Shown here one piece after another: positions 37,056 through 49,406 of a stretch of 64,000 bases of DNA. The translations under genes and the position numbers were made by a program. How positions within the stretch are numbered: the first letter of the stretch is position 1; each line of letters opens with the position of its first letter. This DNA comes from Galbula dea (lineage: Eukaryota; Chordata; Aves; Piciformes; Galbulidae): the NCBI GenBank assembly GCA_013399015.1, contig VWZX01000183.1:372355-436354 (forward strand), written 5' to 3'. The notes below the pieces were generated by a model, which made no database searches, had not been told where the DNA came from, and was given only the letters and a program-made list of their open reading frames with translations.

Positions 37056-37096
37056 TTAACTGCAGGGTCACTGGATCAGGGAACTGATCCCAGTTG
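37056..37096 (-). repeat. Inverted repeat arm 2, about 41 bp
   Basis: Reverse complement of the segment at 33629-33670 (tttaactgcagggtcactgg, then atcagggaactgatcccagt). It overlaps a perfect 8-bp-arm palindrome at 37085-37102 (TGATCCCA-GT-TGGGATCA). Confidence 0.8.
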
Positions 37097-37102
37097 GGAT
37101 CA

Positions 37103-40100
37103 ACTATAAAAACCTTCCTGATGCCAAATGATTTCTATTGCCTTTTGGGAGAAGAGAGAGAAAAATTTATCCTGAGCCTCCTATAAATGGCTGATTCAAT
37201 GACAGCATCCATGCCTAGGTCGGCAAAATCCTACTTCGGGCTTACATCTGTATTTCACCAAGAGAGCTGCCAAATATCATCAAGACTGACACAAGGAATC
37301 CAGAAACTCCTATAAAAGCTTTCTGTTTCTTTTTTCACCAGGATACCCCTTTACCTGTCTCTCTTCTGATACACCATGATCTTTGGCTGAAAGGGCGTAC
37401 ACAGGCACAAAATGGTCTCTTTGTACACCAGGTCAGGCATTCAGACCATGTGGACCTTATGGGGACAATGTCTTCTCGAAAAGCCCAAACTCTACATTTG
37501 TTGGTTACCCTCTTCACCATCAGCTGAAAATGCCTTTGCAGCAGCAGATGCATATCCCATATGGGTCCACAGCCACATGGTTTTGGCAGAGGTTGTCTTC
37601 TCATACAATTAATACTATGGATAAGAGATATTGTTCATTTTATGCCAATAGGAAGTTACACAGTTTAATGCCTAAAGGTCTTCAGATAAATGCTGTCGAG
37701 CAATTACAGATCTGGCAAATTCTGCAGTGAAGCCAAGTGTGTGTAGCTCACTGTACAATGCTGACTCAAAGGAAAGCTTCAAAAATGCCTAGAGATCACA
37801 CATTCTTCTGAAGAAACAAAGGTCTGCTGCCAGTATTAAGAGCTGCCCAGGCACACACTGCAAAGCTGGGATGGCTGCAGAATTCTTCAATCCCCACAAA
37901 GCACGTAGCAGGATTGAATTCCATTTGCCACAAGAGGACAAGGGTTTTGTGCAAAGGATCTGGAAAAACATTGCCATGATACTATCTGTGCTACAAGATG
38001 GCCCACAGCAAACTGTTTAGAAGAAAGGCTCTTGTCCAATGCTACTCAATCATCCTGATCTGTGAAGGGAAATTCAAGGCCTGCATGGGTTTAAATCAAT
38101 TCATTTCACCTGATCTACTAATGAAGCTGGTCACTCTACTGTGAAAACAAGAACTTTGACATTATTTAACTTTTAATGTCCAAGGTCTTTCAAATAATGA
38201 GATGGGTTGCTGGTTTATGCTTAGGATTACCATCCTGAGAATCCAGCAGAATAAATATACAGCCATTCAGACCCCGGGAGCTGGGCATCCCATCCTTACC
38301 ATGACACACAAACAAAGAGCATTATAAGGGCACCAATGTCAAAAAGGAGAAGAAACTCCACAGTGTATAAAACATGGGAATTTTGACTTTTTGACATAGT
38401 CAATACACTGAACCCTGACCTCAGGAGGCACAGGGGACTGGAAACCAACAAAACTTAAATTGGCTACAAATCTCTTGTTTTCTCATGACATTTGAGAGAA
38501 AACATGGGGACGGTTTCTTTGGGACACATGGGAGTTAGAGCTGTGTCACTGCCTTCTCCAGAGAGTTCTTGCTTGCCTTACAGTCACTCCATCACTGTCA
38601 CCTACTGACCTTTCATTACTTTCTCCCAGTGCACCAGCATCACTGCTGACCAAGGCACTTCACAGTCTGTCCAAACTCACCAGAGGAAGAAAAAGCCTTG
38701 TACAGAACTGTATAAAAGGACATTTACTCTGCACTACATTGTGTCTTCTTTTCTATGCTAGTCTAAATACAAGTGCTGTTTTCACTGCCAATCGCTGTTT
38801 GCTTGTGCTGTTTCCACTGGCTAAAACCAGGATTTTTCCAGCCAGTGTTGCCCTCCAGGAAAAAACACAATTCATACCTTTCTTGCATTTAGCACAGGAG
38901 GACAAAATTGGTTCCCAGGAATAAGGATGACTTCCTCAAAAGAAAACATTTGCTGTCAGCTGAGGCTTGACCTTTAATGGCTAATTTGGCATCATTATTT
39001 TGAGCACTGTCATACATAACACCGTGAAAAATTAACAGCTTTGCCCCCCCTCAGTTGAATATCCTCCTGCAGCTCTGCAAGCGAAAATAAGAGAAAGGAA
39101 AGAAATACACAAACCGAAACCTCGCGTGCAGTCTCTCACATGCCTCCACAAAAAGAACCTAAAGACAAAGACCTGTAAAGGAAATTTCACTGGAAATCAA
39201 GCTTTTGCAAACACTGAGAAAGAAAGTCTGCAACATGAGACAGTCTTCCTTGAAGAAACACAGCTGATCTCCTGCGTTCCCATATCTGCCTGCCACTGGT
39301 CTGTGTAAAACATAAACTTCACGCTAACCCTATGAAAACAGTCAACATGCTGGAGAGACAACAGTCTGCTGTGAGCTGGTGAAAGGGGAAAAAAAAGTCT
39401 CAGGCTGTCATTCTTCCCTTGCTGTGACCTTCATGCTCCATTGAATTTCTGAAGATACTGAAATCTTGGCAGGGAAGTGTACAGTCTGTGGGAACCAGGC
39501 AGCACCGGCCGGGCTCACTGCTGAGAATTAGGCCCAGCCGAGCCCTGGTTTTGGGGAGCTCTGAGCTTGACAAGGACAGCAGAGCAGTGCCAAGAGAGCA
39601 GCATGGTGGGCATTCGGTGGGATGGATGTTGTATGCACTCTTACTGCACGGTAGAGCCATACAGACAGCATGCTGCACATCTTCCTGCCATGCACCCACC
39701 ATTCAGGGCTTGCTCAGCTCCTCTTGGGGTCTCCACCTGGGAACCTGGACCAGGCATGTTGCTTCAGCGCATCCCCATGTCCCCGCACCTACCAGCAACT
39801 GCTTACTGTGAGTCCTCACGATGGCTTATAAAGCCTTAGAGATCAGCAAATAAAAACCTCAGCTGGAGACCCGAAAGGAGCATGATTAGCCACGACAAAT
39901 TATCATGAACCCTGATGCTATTTGAGGACCGTGGTGTAGAGGCACTCCAAATCAAAAGAGCTCCATCCCTGTGAATGAAGGCTGCTGTGCTGGGGCTAGG
40001 TGCATTCACGACTGAGCGCTCACATTCAGACAGTCCCACGACAAGTACCTTTTGAGGTCAATTCTCTCCCTCAACAATGTCTGTAGAGGCGGAATAATAC

Positions 40101-43100
40101 CAGCTGTGCTTCCTGGCCAGAGCCTCAGCAGTGCAACTTGCAGATTACATCTAAATTGCCAAGCCCAGGATAAACAAAAAGATTAAGAGGGCCTTACCCT
40201 TTGTGTTGAACAATTGCACTCTGAAGCAAGAAATCACAGCCTGCGTGGTGGGTAGGCAGAGGGCTGAGTTCTGGGTTTGGGTTAAGGGCTGGTGAGCAGC
40301 TAACTCACACATCTGGGGAAACCACAGAGGCTGTTAATCACAGGTTTTCCTGACCTGTAGGCGCTGACAAATTGCATCCTATGGATGAACCTTTTATTAA
40401 ACCACAGAGGGTTTCAAAACGATATTCTCTTTCTCAGCATTCCCAAGTCAACAAAATCCAGTGCCCGTGACCCTTCTTCATTCATCATTCAGATGGTGAC
40501 ACAGCCCTTTCCAAAGAGATTTCAGGGCTGAAAGGAAGTAAATAGGGACACGATGTTACGTCGGTGGAAGGCATCTCAAAAGCTGAAATGCGGGCTCCGA
40601 GCACTGACATTTTCAAAATTCTTTGATGATCTCCTCAGCCCCATCTCAGCTGCAGATTGCTTTTTGTCCCAAGCAACTCCTGAGACAAATCCCTCACTGT
40701 CTGCCGGGGCAGAAACGTACAAAATATGTAGCCTTTAAATGCTGCTGGTTTCTCACTGCGCGTGGGGAAAGATATTTAAAAGAACAAAATGACTGTTGCT
40801 CAGGCCAGGAGAGGTGACCACAAAACAAAATTGCCCTGGTCCCACTTCCATGACACGCTAGAGAGCAGGGAGATAGCTGCGTGGCTCACAAGTCAGTGAG
40901 AAAGATGATGTCTGGCAGTTCTCATCATCATCTGGACCGACAGAGCAACCCACATAAAAGGAACAAAAAAGCCTGCTGATCAGATTGGTGTGACAGAGGC
41001 TCATGAGAGACATGCACATTTTCAATCTAAACGACAGCTTGAGGGATCTATATTACTAATTATCGACTAATATTGCCAGAGTTCCCAGGCTGGCTTCAAA
41101 GGTTCTCGCAAAGTGCCCCAAGCACAGGGTTTTTCATCTCATCATAAGGCCTTTTTCTTTGTCCCTGCTAAATGGATTGCTCCATACTGGGCTCCTTCTG
41201 CGTAAATCAGCTTGCACATGATGAGCTTTGCAGCAATGAAATTCGTTACCTTAACCACAAAAAACCAGAAACATTTGCTGCAACTGTTAGAACACTTTTG
41301 CACCTAATTTCAAAAAAAATGGTGGTTTCCTCTCCTCCTCCCCCACTCCTCCCCACCTACTCCTGATCCCATGCTCACACTTTTCTCAAAGGCTGAGGCG
41401 AGCAGCTTTGAAACTGAAAGACCAGGGAAGGTGGTGGTGGGGGAAAGAGATATCAGATCTCCAGGCAGTGAAATAAAGCAGCTATCTCTCACATCCTGCA
41501 GTGCTCTGGCTGAGGTCATAAGTGAAACAGGACATCAGAACAGGTGATGTAATTTGCTTATTTAGGATCAGAGCATTCAATGAAGTGAAAGAGACAACCT
41601 ATTTGAATTTGCAGATACAAAAATACAGTAAATGCAGGGCTCTGCAGTTGCAGAAACTGCAGCTGGAGCCTGAGATTTTTTTTTTCCCCTGCACATTTAT
41701 TTTTGTAGGGGATATAATTGCAATCATTTTCTCTTGCAGGAAAGCCATGAGACCTCACCTGGGATCAGCCTCCCATTGCGTTAGGTATTGTTCAAACAGG
41801 CTCCCTGCCCTGGCCAACTGAAAGGCTAAAAGGTCAAGTCAAAGAGAGGGTGGGAAAGGAAAGAGAGGCCCAAGGGAGGCAAGGAGGTGGCACAGCCACG
41901 GGGCAGGACCTGGGTCCTCCCAGCCCACTCCCTCCCTTGTACAAGAGCAAAGCTTTGGACTCAAAACTGAGCTGAGCAGCAGTTAGACTTTCAAGTAAAG
42001 CACAACTCAGCTTTTCTGGAGACAGGCAGACAGGCCCTCCTGGCTCCAAATCTGTCTGCAGAGCCCCAGACCAGCCAGGATTTTACAGCTGTTATAAAGG
42101 TTTAACAACGAGGTTCTTCTATCACAGGAGTAATTTATTTGCCATCCTGTACCACGCCAAACACACTTTTTTCCCTTCAAACCCTCATCACAAACACTTG
42201 TGATACAGAGATTTAAAGCTAAGGACTTGCACTGTTTATCTCCTCAGTTTATCCCCATTCAAACCCTAATGTCACCCTGACAGAGCTGCACAGAGCCCCA
42301 CGACTCACAGCCCAGGGCTGCCAGCCTTTATCTCCTTCGACACCAGTGTTGTTACAGTGACAAGGAGTCGCCTAGGCCAGACACCATACCTCAGCCAAAG
42401 GAAGCAAAACATCCTGGGTACCCTGGGCTCACCCAGACACAGAGCAGTAAAGGCTGAGGCACTGCACACACTGCTGGGTCAAGGGGTGCAGACTACACCT
42501 GCTTCAGACAGATTTCCAGTGAGCTGTCACAGAAAAGCAAGATGGAAGAAGCCAAGTCAGTCATTCAGGATCATATTTGGCAAATCATGTCTGTTTTCAA
42601 GTGTTTCTTTATGAGACTGGAATAGAGCTCATGCTCTCCTGCTGTCCTACAAGGCCATAGCCAAGTGTCAAGGCAGGTAGGCATGTCCTGTGCAGGGACA
42701 CTGCATCTAAGTGAGGGCAGCTGCGGCACCAGGCGGGGTGGGATATAACCTCCTCCTTGAACGAACACACCTGAGAGAGAAGCCAAATTTCAGCCTCCCT
42801 ACAAAAAAATGACCTAGCTGTTCAAGATGTTCATATCTGTAACTGTGGTAATCTAGTAGGTCACTTTCTGCAGTAGGCTTTGGTTTTTTTTCTTTCTTAA
42901 ATGCAAGTTCTGTGTTAGAACTTCCTCCAAGTTGTCAAGAGCAGAGGATCACTGATCTTCCACTCCAGGCAGCTTGGTAGCTGACCCTAAGGCTGCTCAC
43001 AGCAGCCCCTGACAACTCCATAAAGATCTTCTTGACTAGTGACCAATGTGCTGAATTTATCATGTAACAACACCCTCCAGCACCCATTTCACATCACCCT

Positions 43101-44053
43101 TTCTGAAGCAACTATTTTTTGGGTATCTGGAAAGAAGAAAAGATGTATACAAGATATTCAAATGTGTACAGAGGTGGCAGACAAAAGACATTTGCATTTC
43201 AGATAGATGGAATGGGTTTATTTCAAAGGCTGGGAAATGCATGACTTCTTGGAGGGATTGTTGCATGTGCTTGAAGGCAGAATTCATCTTATTTTCACTC
43301 ATACCTCCTAAAACATTCCTTATTGAAGGCAACACCAAGCCTGACTAAAGCTTCTCCATAACTATCACAGAGTCCTTAGGATGCAGCACTTGAGAGACAC
43401 ACGCGATGAGAAGATCATTCTTGGCAGGCCATAAATGATGCACTCAGCAGTAGTCTCCATTTCTGGAGCCTTCAAGCAGAGCAACCTAGTCAAAGCCCAG
43501 CACAACTGAAAGCAGAAATGCTGAGAAGCCCATGGGTGGAACCCTGCGTGCACTTGCTGCTTTAAGTCAGACAGAGGTAACCAGCATTGGCCATTGTTTT
43601 AACAGAAGAATGCAGTATTTTGGCAGGGTTACAAAGCAAACCCATTCTTTCTATCTGCAAAAGAGAGAGCAGACCGTCCATCCCTGCTGAGGGAGCTGAC
43701 AGAGGAAACATATTTTACAGCAATCTTGGGTACAACATTGAATTGGGACCTATTTTTATCCTGCGCCCTGCACTACACGCATTAATTGTTAGAGCAACAA
43801 TATTTGTTGACATATTCACTCAAATCATTTACAGAATAGAAGCCCAAGAGACACAACAAGCCCTTGCTCTACGAGACAGAGAGCACCAGGCAGGATGCCA
43901 CATTGCTTCCTGTGACACACAGAAAATGCTTATCTGTGACAGATGATCGCAGGCAACACCCCATCCCCAGCACCCTGGTGAGCAGAGCTGGGCTATCCTC
44001 AGCTGCCAGCCCACAGCTCAGCCCCTGGCTGGTCCCAGCTCTGCCAAGGTGAG
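37103..44053. other. 7 kb without a recognised gene
   Basis: A locus with both strands open occurs at 37335-37730. The rest is AT-balanced unique-looking sequence. No CR1 was seen in this whole stretch, which is notable given their density elsewhere in the window. Confidence 0.5.
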
Positions 44054-44774
44054 CGACCCGGTTTGGGTTAGAACAGAACTAATGCTGTTCAGTGATTTCA
44101 TTTTTCAGCTCAGTCCCTTCTCAGTGATGCACTTTCTGCAGTTAACAGCATGTTCTCACAGACAGTGTCTGCTCCTAGCAGTGAGAACACTTGATGGTTA
44201 TGGTTAGTATCAAGGGTTGGGGTGCAGACCAAGGTCACTGCTACATCTTGTGTCCCATATTGGGATGCAGTCAGTTAGAGGTGGCACCTGTGGAGAGGAG
44301 AGGTGACCCTAAACTGACCAACAAGGGATTCCATCCCACGGACATCATGTTCGGTATAAAGCTGAGGGACCACAAGGGTCAAGCCTCTTCTTCAATGGCC
44401 AGTGCCTGAGGAGGACTCTGTCCTTCTGCCTTTGATCCCAGTCCATGAGTTCCTGAATCGAGTTCCAGAATCAGCTCCTGAATCTGGTTCCTGTCTGCCA
44501 CTGAGTCCAGTCCGGGACTTCCCCAGCACCTGCCACAGCATCAGCAGTGACAGTGATGTAATTGCCATCAGGGGATTGGGTTCGATGTTGATTTTGTATA
44601 TATCTGTATGTATTTCATTTTATTGTTATTATTTCCATTAAAGCTGGTTTAGTTTTCTTTCCCAATCCCTATGTCTCTCTCCCTTATTCCCTTTCACTTT
44701 CCCTTTGGGAAGGCAGAGGGGTTCAGAGAGCCTCTGTCAGTTGGTTATGGCCAGCCCAGCCCTGACCCGTGACA
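44054..44774 (+). mobile_element. Solo LTR of an endogenous retroelement, 721 bp
   Basis: This block is homologous to the LTR at 49407-49935. Both start with a variant of tgtcctggtttg, continue gttagaacagaact and cagtgatttt, and share the 3' half: tgtatttcattt, a T/A-rich stretch, attaaa polyadenylation signal (44637), tttccaatcc and tctctctccctt. It ends in CA. The five bases gtgag flank it on both sides (44049-44053 and 44775-44779), a target-site duplication, so the boundaries are firm. A TATA-like tataaa lies at 44355. The first base is C where the intact start would be T. No internal retroviral genes are present. A 5-bp duplication suggests an ERVL-like group. Confidence 0.9.
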
Positions 44775-47050
44775 GTGAGGAAGGAGAGCAGCCCAGGTTA
44801 CAGATGAGTGTGACCTGGCCTCAACCTCCTCCTGCTGAGCACATAGGCAGCAGCACTTGGGTGTTTCTGGAGGCCCTACCTCACAGGTCATAAGCACTCC
44901 CCTGCTACAGGGAGAGCCAAAACCGACCCTGGTCACCCATTAGCAGTGCACATTTCTGCAAGGAAGTGTCAGAGCTCAGGGCAGTTTGTGAGCCCTGAGG
45001 TCTGTAACCCAGTTAAAGACCTGAACAGGCAGGATGGAAGGCACAGCTCAGCAGTTTATGGAACTAGCCTCCATTCTAATTAAACCCAATTATGTTTGCA
45101 GAGAATTAAGATGTTTTAGAAAGCACTTACAAATGAGGTGCTGAGCTCTCTTTTGGCCACAGTGACCCCAGAGCACCCTCTAAAAAGCAGAAATTTGCTT
45201 TTTTTTTTTTTGTGGACACTCAATACTCTGCAGTTTTAAGTAGCACTGTGATGACCAAGGAGTTGGACTCAGTGATCCTTATGGGTCCTTCCAACTTGAG
45301 ATACTCTGTGATTCTAGAATCCCTCTGAACCTGCTGGCCACTGTTCTCCTCATCACGCAGACATCCTGGGAGCTGCAGTGCTGAGCATCCTGGGTACCCA
45401 GCTGGGCATCTGCAGGACAGGCAGCCCCAAGAGCTGGGATTCTCCCTGAGAGCAGCAGCAACAGATTACTGAAACATGTCCGGTCTGCAGAGGACAGCTG
45501 AACAAAATCAGCTCCAAAATGCCAAAGTCTTACATGTAGGTAAATACATGATTCACAACACAGAGCAGTTTGACAAATAATAGCATCTTCCCATGCCTCA
45601 TGGGATAAAACACACAGCTGTTCTCCCCCGCCCCACCATTCACTGGGAAGGCATTTCTCCTGGAAGTAAGGAAACACTCAGTATATATTCTTAGCCAGAT
45701 TGATTACCTCTATTTACATTGTAAACTCAGACAGCACACAGTAACAAGCCATACAGTTAAACAGTTCCAGACTCCAGATCACGGGCAAGGGTCAGTTTTG
45801 CATCCTAAGTCTCCTGCATTTATTACAGATATCAGAGAGCTTTCTGCAGCATGTTTTAGTGTCTGTGCTTATTCTGGTGGAGTTTCAACCATTAAGAAGA
45901 ACACTGCTATCTTATAGGATCACAGGGAACCAGAGAATCCACAAAGTTCTTTAAAGATTTTTTTACAACAGCACAGAAGCCAGTGTGCCACTGAGTGACA
46001 ACTGCAATCTGTCCTCAGAGCACCAAAGCCACGAAACTGAATGTAACGTATCTGAATATCCACATTTATTCTGCTCAACCCAGCTTATGTTGATCCAGTT
46101 TGCATGGTGCTACCTCATCCTTACAGACCTCTTACAGACAACCTGCACAGCTGAACATTTTCTCCCTAAGTCACAAATACACTTTCAACACCCAACATCA
46201 CATATAAGCAGAGTTCTAGAAAACCCTCTCTGAAGTGTTTGCTCAGAAGTCATCTCTATTCGTTGTGCAGTTGCAGCAGGCCAGGAGACCCCATGAGCTC
46301 AACCACAAGGCTCTGAGGCAGCCTTCCCTGAAATGTTCAGCTGGCTTGTTTATTCCCAAGAGAAAGCTCCTTTTCTAGCCAGATTTGCAGTTTCTTCTTT
46401 TTCTCTCTTTAATCACTGATGAGAAGAGAGATGTTGGAAGTTGCAGGTTGGTTTATATTACAGTTTTTTGAAGGGATGGGTTTGAGCCTGTTACTGCAAC
46501 ATATACAGAGGGAAATTGGAAGAGATGGAGATTTGAGCTAACACAATTAAAATTTCTTCTCAACAACAATCCACAGATATCCAGTGCCAAACACAATCTG
46601 GATTCATCAACCAGCATGGACATGAATTAACCTAATAGCTTCAGAAAAAAACCCCAGTCCTTAAAAATATCCTCCTATTAAAGTAATTAAGTGTTATCAG
46701 AATCACAGAGCCATAATTAAATATGGGTTATAATTAAACCAGCATGTGTCCTAGACATTGCACACAGCAACCAAGGGACTAGAACTGTGACAGTCAAGGC
46801 CAAAGCACATGTCAAATACCAAAAATCAGAAAACCAGCAGAGTTACTAGCAAGGCTGCAGATGCAGTGCCTCTGCTCTTCTTGCCTTAGTCGTGAACACT
46901 TCTGAGGGATGTTTGCACACTCAGAACTCCTCACAGCTTGGCAAGACATTGCCAAAGTTCAAGCAGAAGACCCAAAAGGCTGAAGCAGTGCCTGCTGTGC
47001 AGGAAACGGCGAGGGAGCACGGACTGGAACTCAAACAAGCTTTGCCCTAC
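44775..47050. other. Region just 3' of the last identified EXD3 exon
   Basis: Apart from one CR1 scrap (45250-45316) and a poly-T run near 45200, nothing was recognised. The expected zinc-ribbon exons of EXD3 were looked for here and not found. Confidence 0.55.
45250..45316 (+). mobile_element. CR1 LINE 3' terminal scrap
   Basis: Only the sense 3' end remains: aaggagttggactcagtgat, then ccttatgggtccttccaact and actctgtgattct. Confidence 0.85.
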
Positions 47051-47182
47051 CTGGCAGCGGCTGAAGATATCTGCCAGGGATACTTGAACGTTGAAGTGCT
47101 TCAGAACCTGCAGGGCCTGTTCTTTTGCCTTTTCTGAGCAGTTCACAGAGAAACACCTTCCTTCTGCTACCTGGGACTGCAG
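47051..47182 (-). CDS. EXD3: EXD3 exon: Mut7-C continuation to the first zinc-ribbon cysteine
   Basis: This 132-bp exon (44 codons, phase 0/0) follows the acceptor CTTGTCTTTTGAAG and ends at CAG|GTAGGGCA. It encodes LQSQVAEGRCFSVNCSEKAK and then a helix ending VLKHFNVQVSLADIFSRCQ. HFNVxVxxADIFSRC is the conserved end of the Mut7-C fold. The cysteine of SRC should be the first ligand of a zinc ribbon whose other cysteines lie in later exons. Those exons (expected to begin near C-N-C-D and end with a C-x-x-C-G-K-V-F-W motif) were not found in the 47 kb to the left. Confidence 0.94.
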
Positions 47183-48583
47183 CTTCAAAAGACAAGTGAT
47201 AAATCAAAAAGACAATAAATGAGGCACTCCATGCATCATGATCCATGGGTTTTTTCCTAATACACTTGGTTTGGTTTCAGTTATAAATCGTATTTGGAGT
47301 TAGGCTGCATTTACAGTCTAAATTTTGACCTAACAAGCACAATTGGTAATTTAATACCTAGCCTCTGCTTCAAGACCTCTGAGACTACTGAAGCACTGAA
47401 GTCCTGCAGCATTTTATATATTACTATATATATTTTATATATTTTGTGTGTATAAATATATGCGTGTGTGTGAAACCTGATTGCCCAAGTCCCCTTCAAC
47501 TTACAATTTGGTGGGGTGGTGCTGGCAGGGGTAGCAAGAGGAAGCTGAACTTAAGTCACAGCTTTCACATGAAACCTGGCCAGGCCCCACACAGTGTGCA
47601 AAAGCACAATGATGGAGATGATGTCCAAAGGCAGTTTTACCACTTCACATTTCACCTGGAGCTCACTGATGGCCAACAAATTTGAAGTGGTTGGTGTGGA
47701 TGATCCCTCAATGTTTGTTCCACAATTAGCAAAGAAGTTTGTACCTGGGAACAAGCACTGGGAAGTTCCAGGCACAACTTTATGAATGTGATGAGGACTT
47801 AAGAGGGAGATGGGACCAGCTACATGCACATAAAGGAGCCAGGCAGAGCCCTCCTGCCCCTGCGCAGGGCATACAAAGGCAGAGGAACAAAGGGAACCAG
47901 ACGTTTCCCAGGACAGTGTCATTTGTTGGGAAGCAGTTATTTTCCTTTTGCAATTCCTACACTGTACTTTGAAGTTAAAGCTTTGCCAAATAAGGTTACA
48001 CTGGATGCTGAATTACCTATGACATCAGCCATAGGCTTAAGGAACCACAGTCTGGATCAGGAACCTTGAGGCTAAGGTTGGATTTTGCATTGGGCTTTTT
48101 GTATATCTATAGATACACATAAACCTTTGCAGCTTCCACTGGGACCATGCTTGGTGGCTTCCACTCTGTCCCATCCAAGCCTGAAGAAATGTCTTTAAGT
48201 GTTGAAACTATGTCTATGTGGAGCCAGCCAGCAAACAAGAATCTTTGTGATAAAAAGCATGGGAATTGAGTTGCCTTTCACCTGTCAGTGAGGTCAAACA
48301 GAAACACTTTATTCTGGATTGTTTGGCTTGATTTCTGCCCCTGCTCCTAATAGAGAGCAATCCTCTCCCCAGTGATCCAACAATGAGTATGAAAAAACCT
48401 TCACACCAAGCTTTGGCCATTCAGAACTGCAAACCTCTCAAGACACTTAATATAGGTTTTAGTGCAGAAAACATAAAAAGCCAAGCTGCATTCACACCTG
48501 ACCTTTCCTCTTCTCTACACTGCACTTCCCAGACCATGCAATGTTACAATGCCAGAAAAATGCCAGAAGCTCTGAACACTTAC
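47183..48583 (-). other. EXD3: EXD3 intron with AT microsatellite
   Basis: This 1.4-kb intron contains a degenerate (TA)n/(TG)n stretch near 47412-47471. Minus-strand open frame 47551-47922 and overlapping plus-strand frames are mutual shadows with no recognised family. Confidence 0.7.
47412..47471. repeat. TA/TG-rich microsatellite
   Basis: Degenerate units (atatattactatatatattt, then tatatattttgtgtgtataa and a tgcgtgtgtgtg run) within an EXD3 intron. Confidence 0.9.
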
Positions 48584-48637
48584 AGTCTGATATGGGAGTC
48601 CAGATGTTAAAATGACTCTTCCTTCCTGTCGGGCAAT
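48584..48637 (-). CDS. EXD3: EXD3 exon: short Mut7-C exon (18 codons)
   Basis: This 54-bp exon lies between a pyrimidine-rich acceptor (CTGTTTTTTTTTCCAG) and the donor ACT|GTAAGTGT, phase 0/0. It encodes IARQEGRVILTSGLPYQT. In prokaryotic Mut7-C proteins this position reads A-x-x-E-x-R-x-I-L-T-R-D. Here Ser-Gly replaces the Arg-Asp pair, as I recall also for mammalian EXD3. It is 7.6 kb from the previous exon, across an intron holding a solo LTR and two CR1 copies. It would be missed by a simple ORF scan. Confidence 0.9.
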
Positions 48638-49406
48638 CTGGAAAAAAAAACAGTGAAAATCATCATGAACATGGGCTGGATGAACTGGATTCAAGCTTTC
48701 CTTTCAGTCTAAGCAGAAAGAACATGAACTGGTGACATCGAGCCCTTCCTTCTGGTGTCAACACACACTAGGCCAAGACTATCTGGGTCTGGCTCAACAA
48801 TAAGCTCTTGACCTCAACAGCAGCTCAAGATATTACTTGCTTACTATGTGTCCCCTCCCTACCAATACCTGCCTTGCACACATGTGCTGGAACAAACTAC
48901 TCGTGCATCTGCACTGCAGATGGTCCAGGGAATTGGTCCACCTTGAAACAGTCCCATCAAAACCCTGTATTTTTTGTTCTTCCCTTAACCCAGACTATTT
49001 CTGTTTCCTCAGCCTGCTTCACAAAGAAGCAGTTCTGCTCACATAGCAATGCACAGGGGAGAAAGGGAAAAAAGAACCTATGCAGGTAACTCCATCAAAA
49101 CAATGCACCACTGACGGCCTGCAAGCTTCACAGGCATTAATAGAAGGATGCTCACTCCACTCCATAAAGATAAGACCGTGTTAGTCTCCCAGCAGCCCAA
49201 GAGCAGGCATACAGAAACTACAATCCCCCTCCAGGCTGCGAAGAACATCTCCATTAGACTTTGTCATCTCCTGACTTGCAAAGATGAGCTTTTACCAAAG
49301 GACTTGTCCTTCAAGGAAAAGGTCTGTGCTGAATTACCGAGGGACTCATTACCACACTTGTGATCTTCACAACGAAGTAAGAGGCACTTTCAAATGGTTT
49401 GGTGCC

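Noticed and set aside
40160..40260. Minus-strand CNC motif near an AG and a GTAAGG, as the missing zinc-ribbon exon
   Set aside because: The frame of Cys-Asn-Cys does not fit the phase-0 end of the preceding EXD3 exon, and the next residue is Ser, not Asp.
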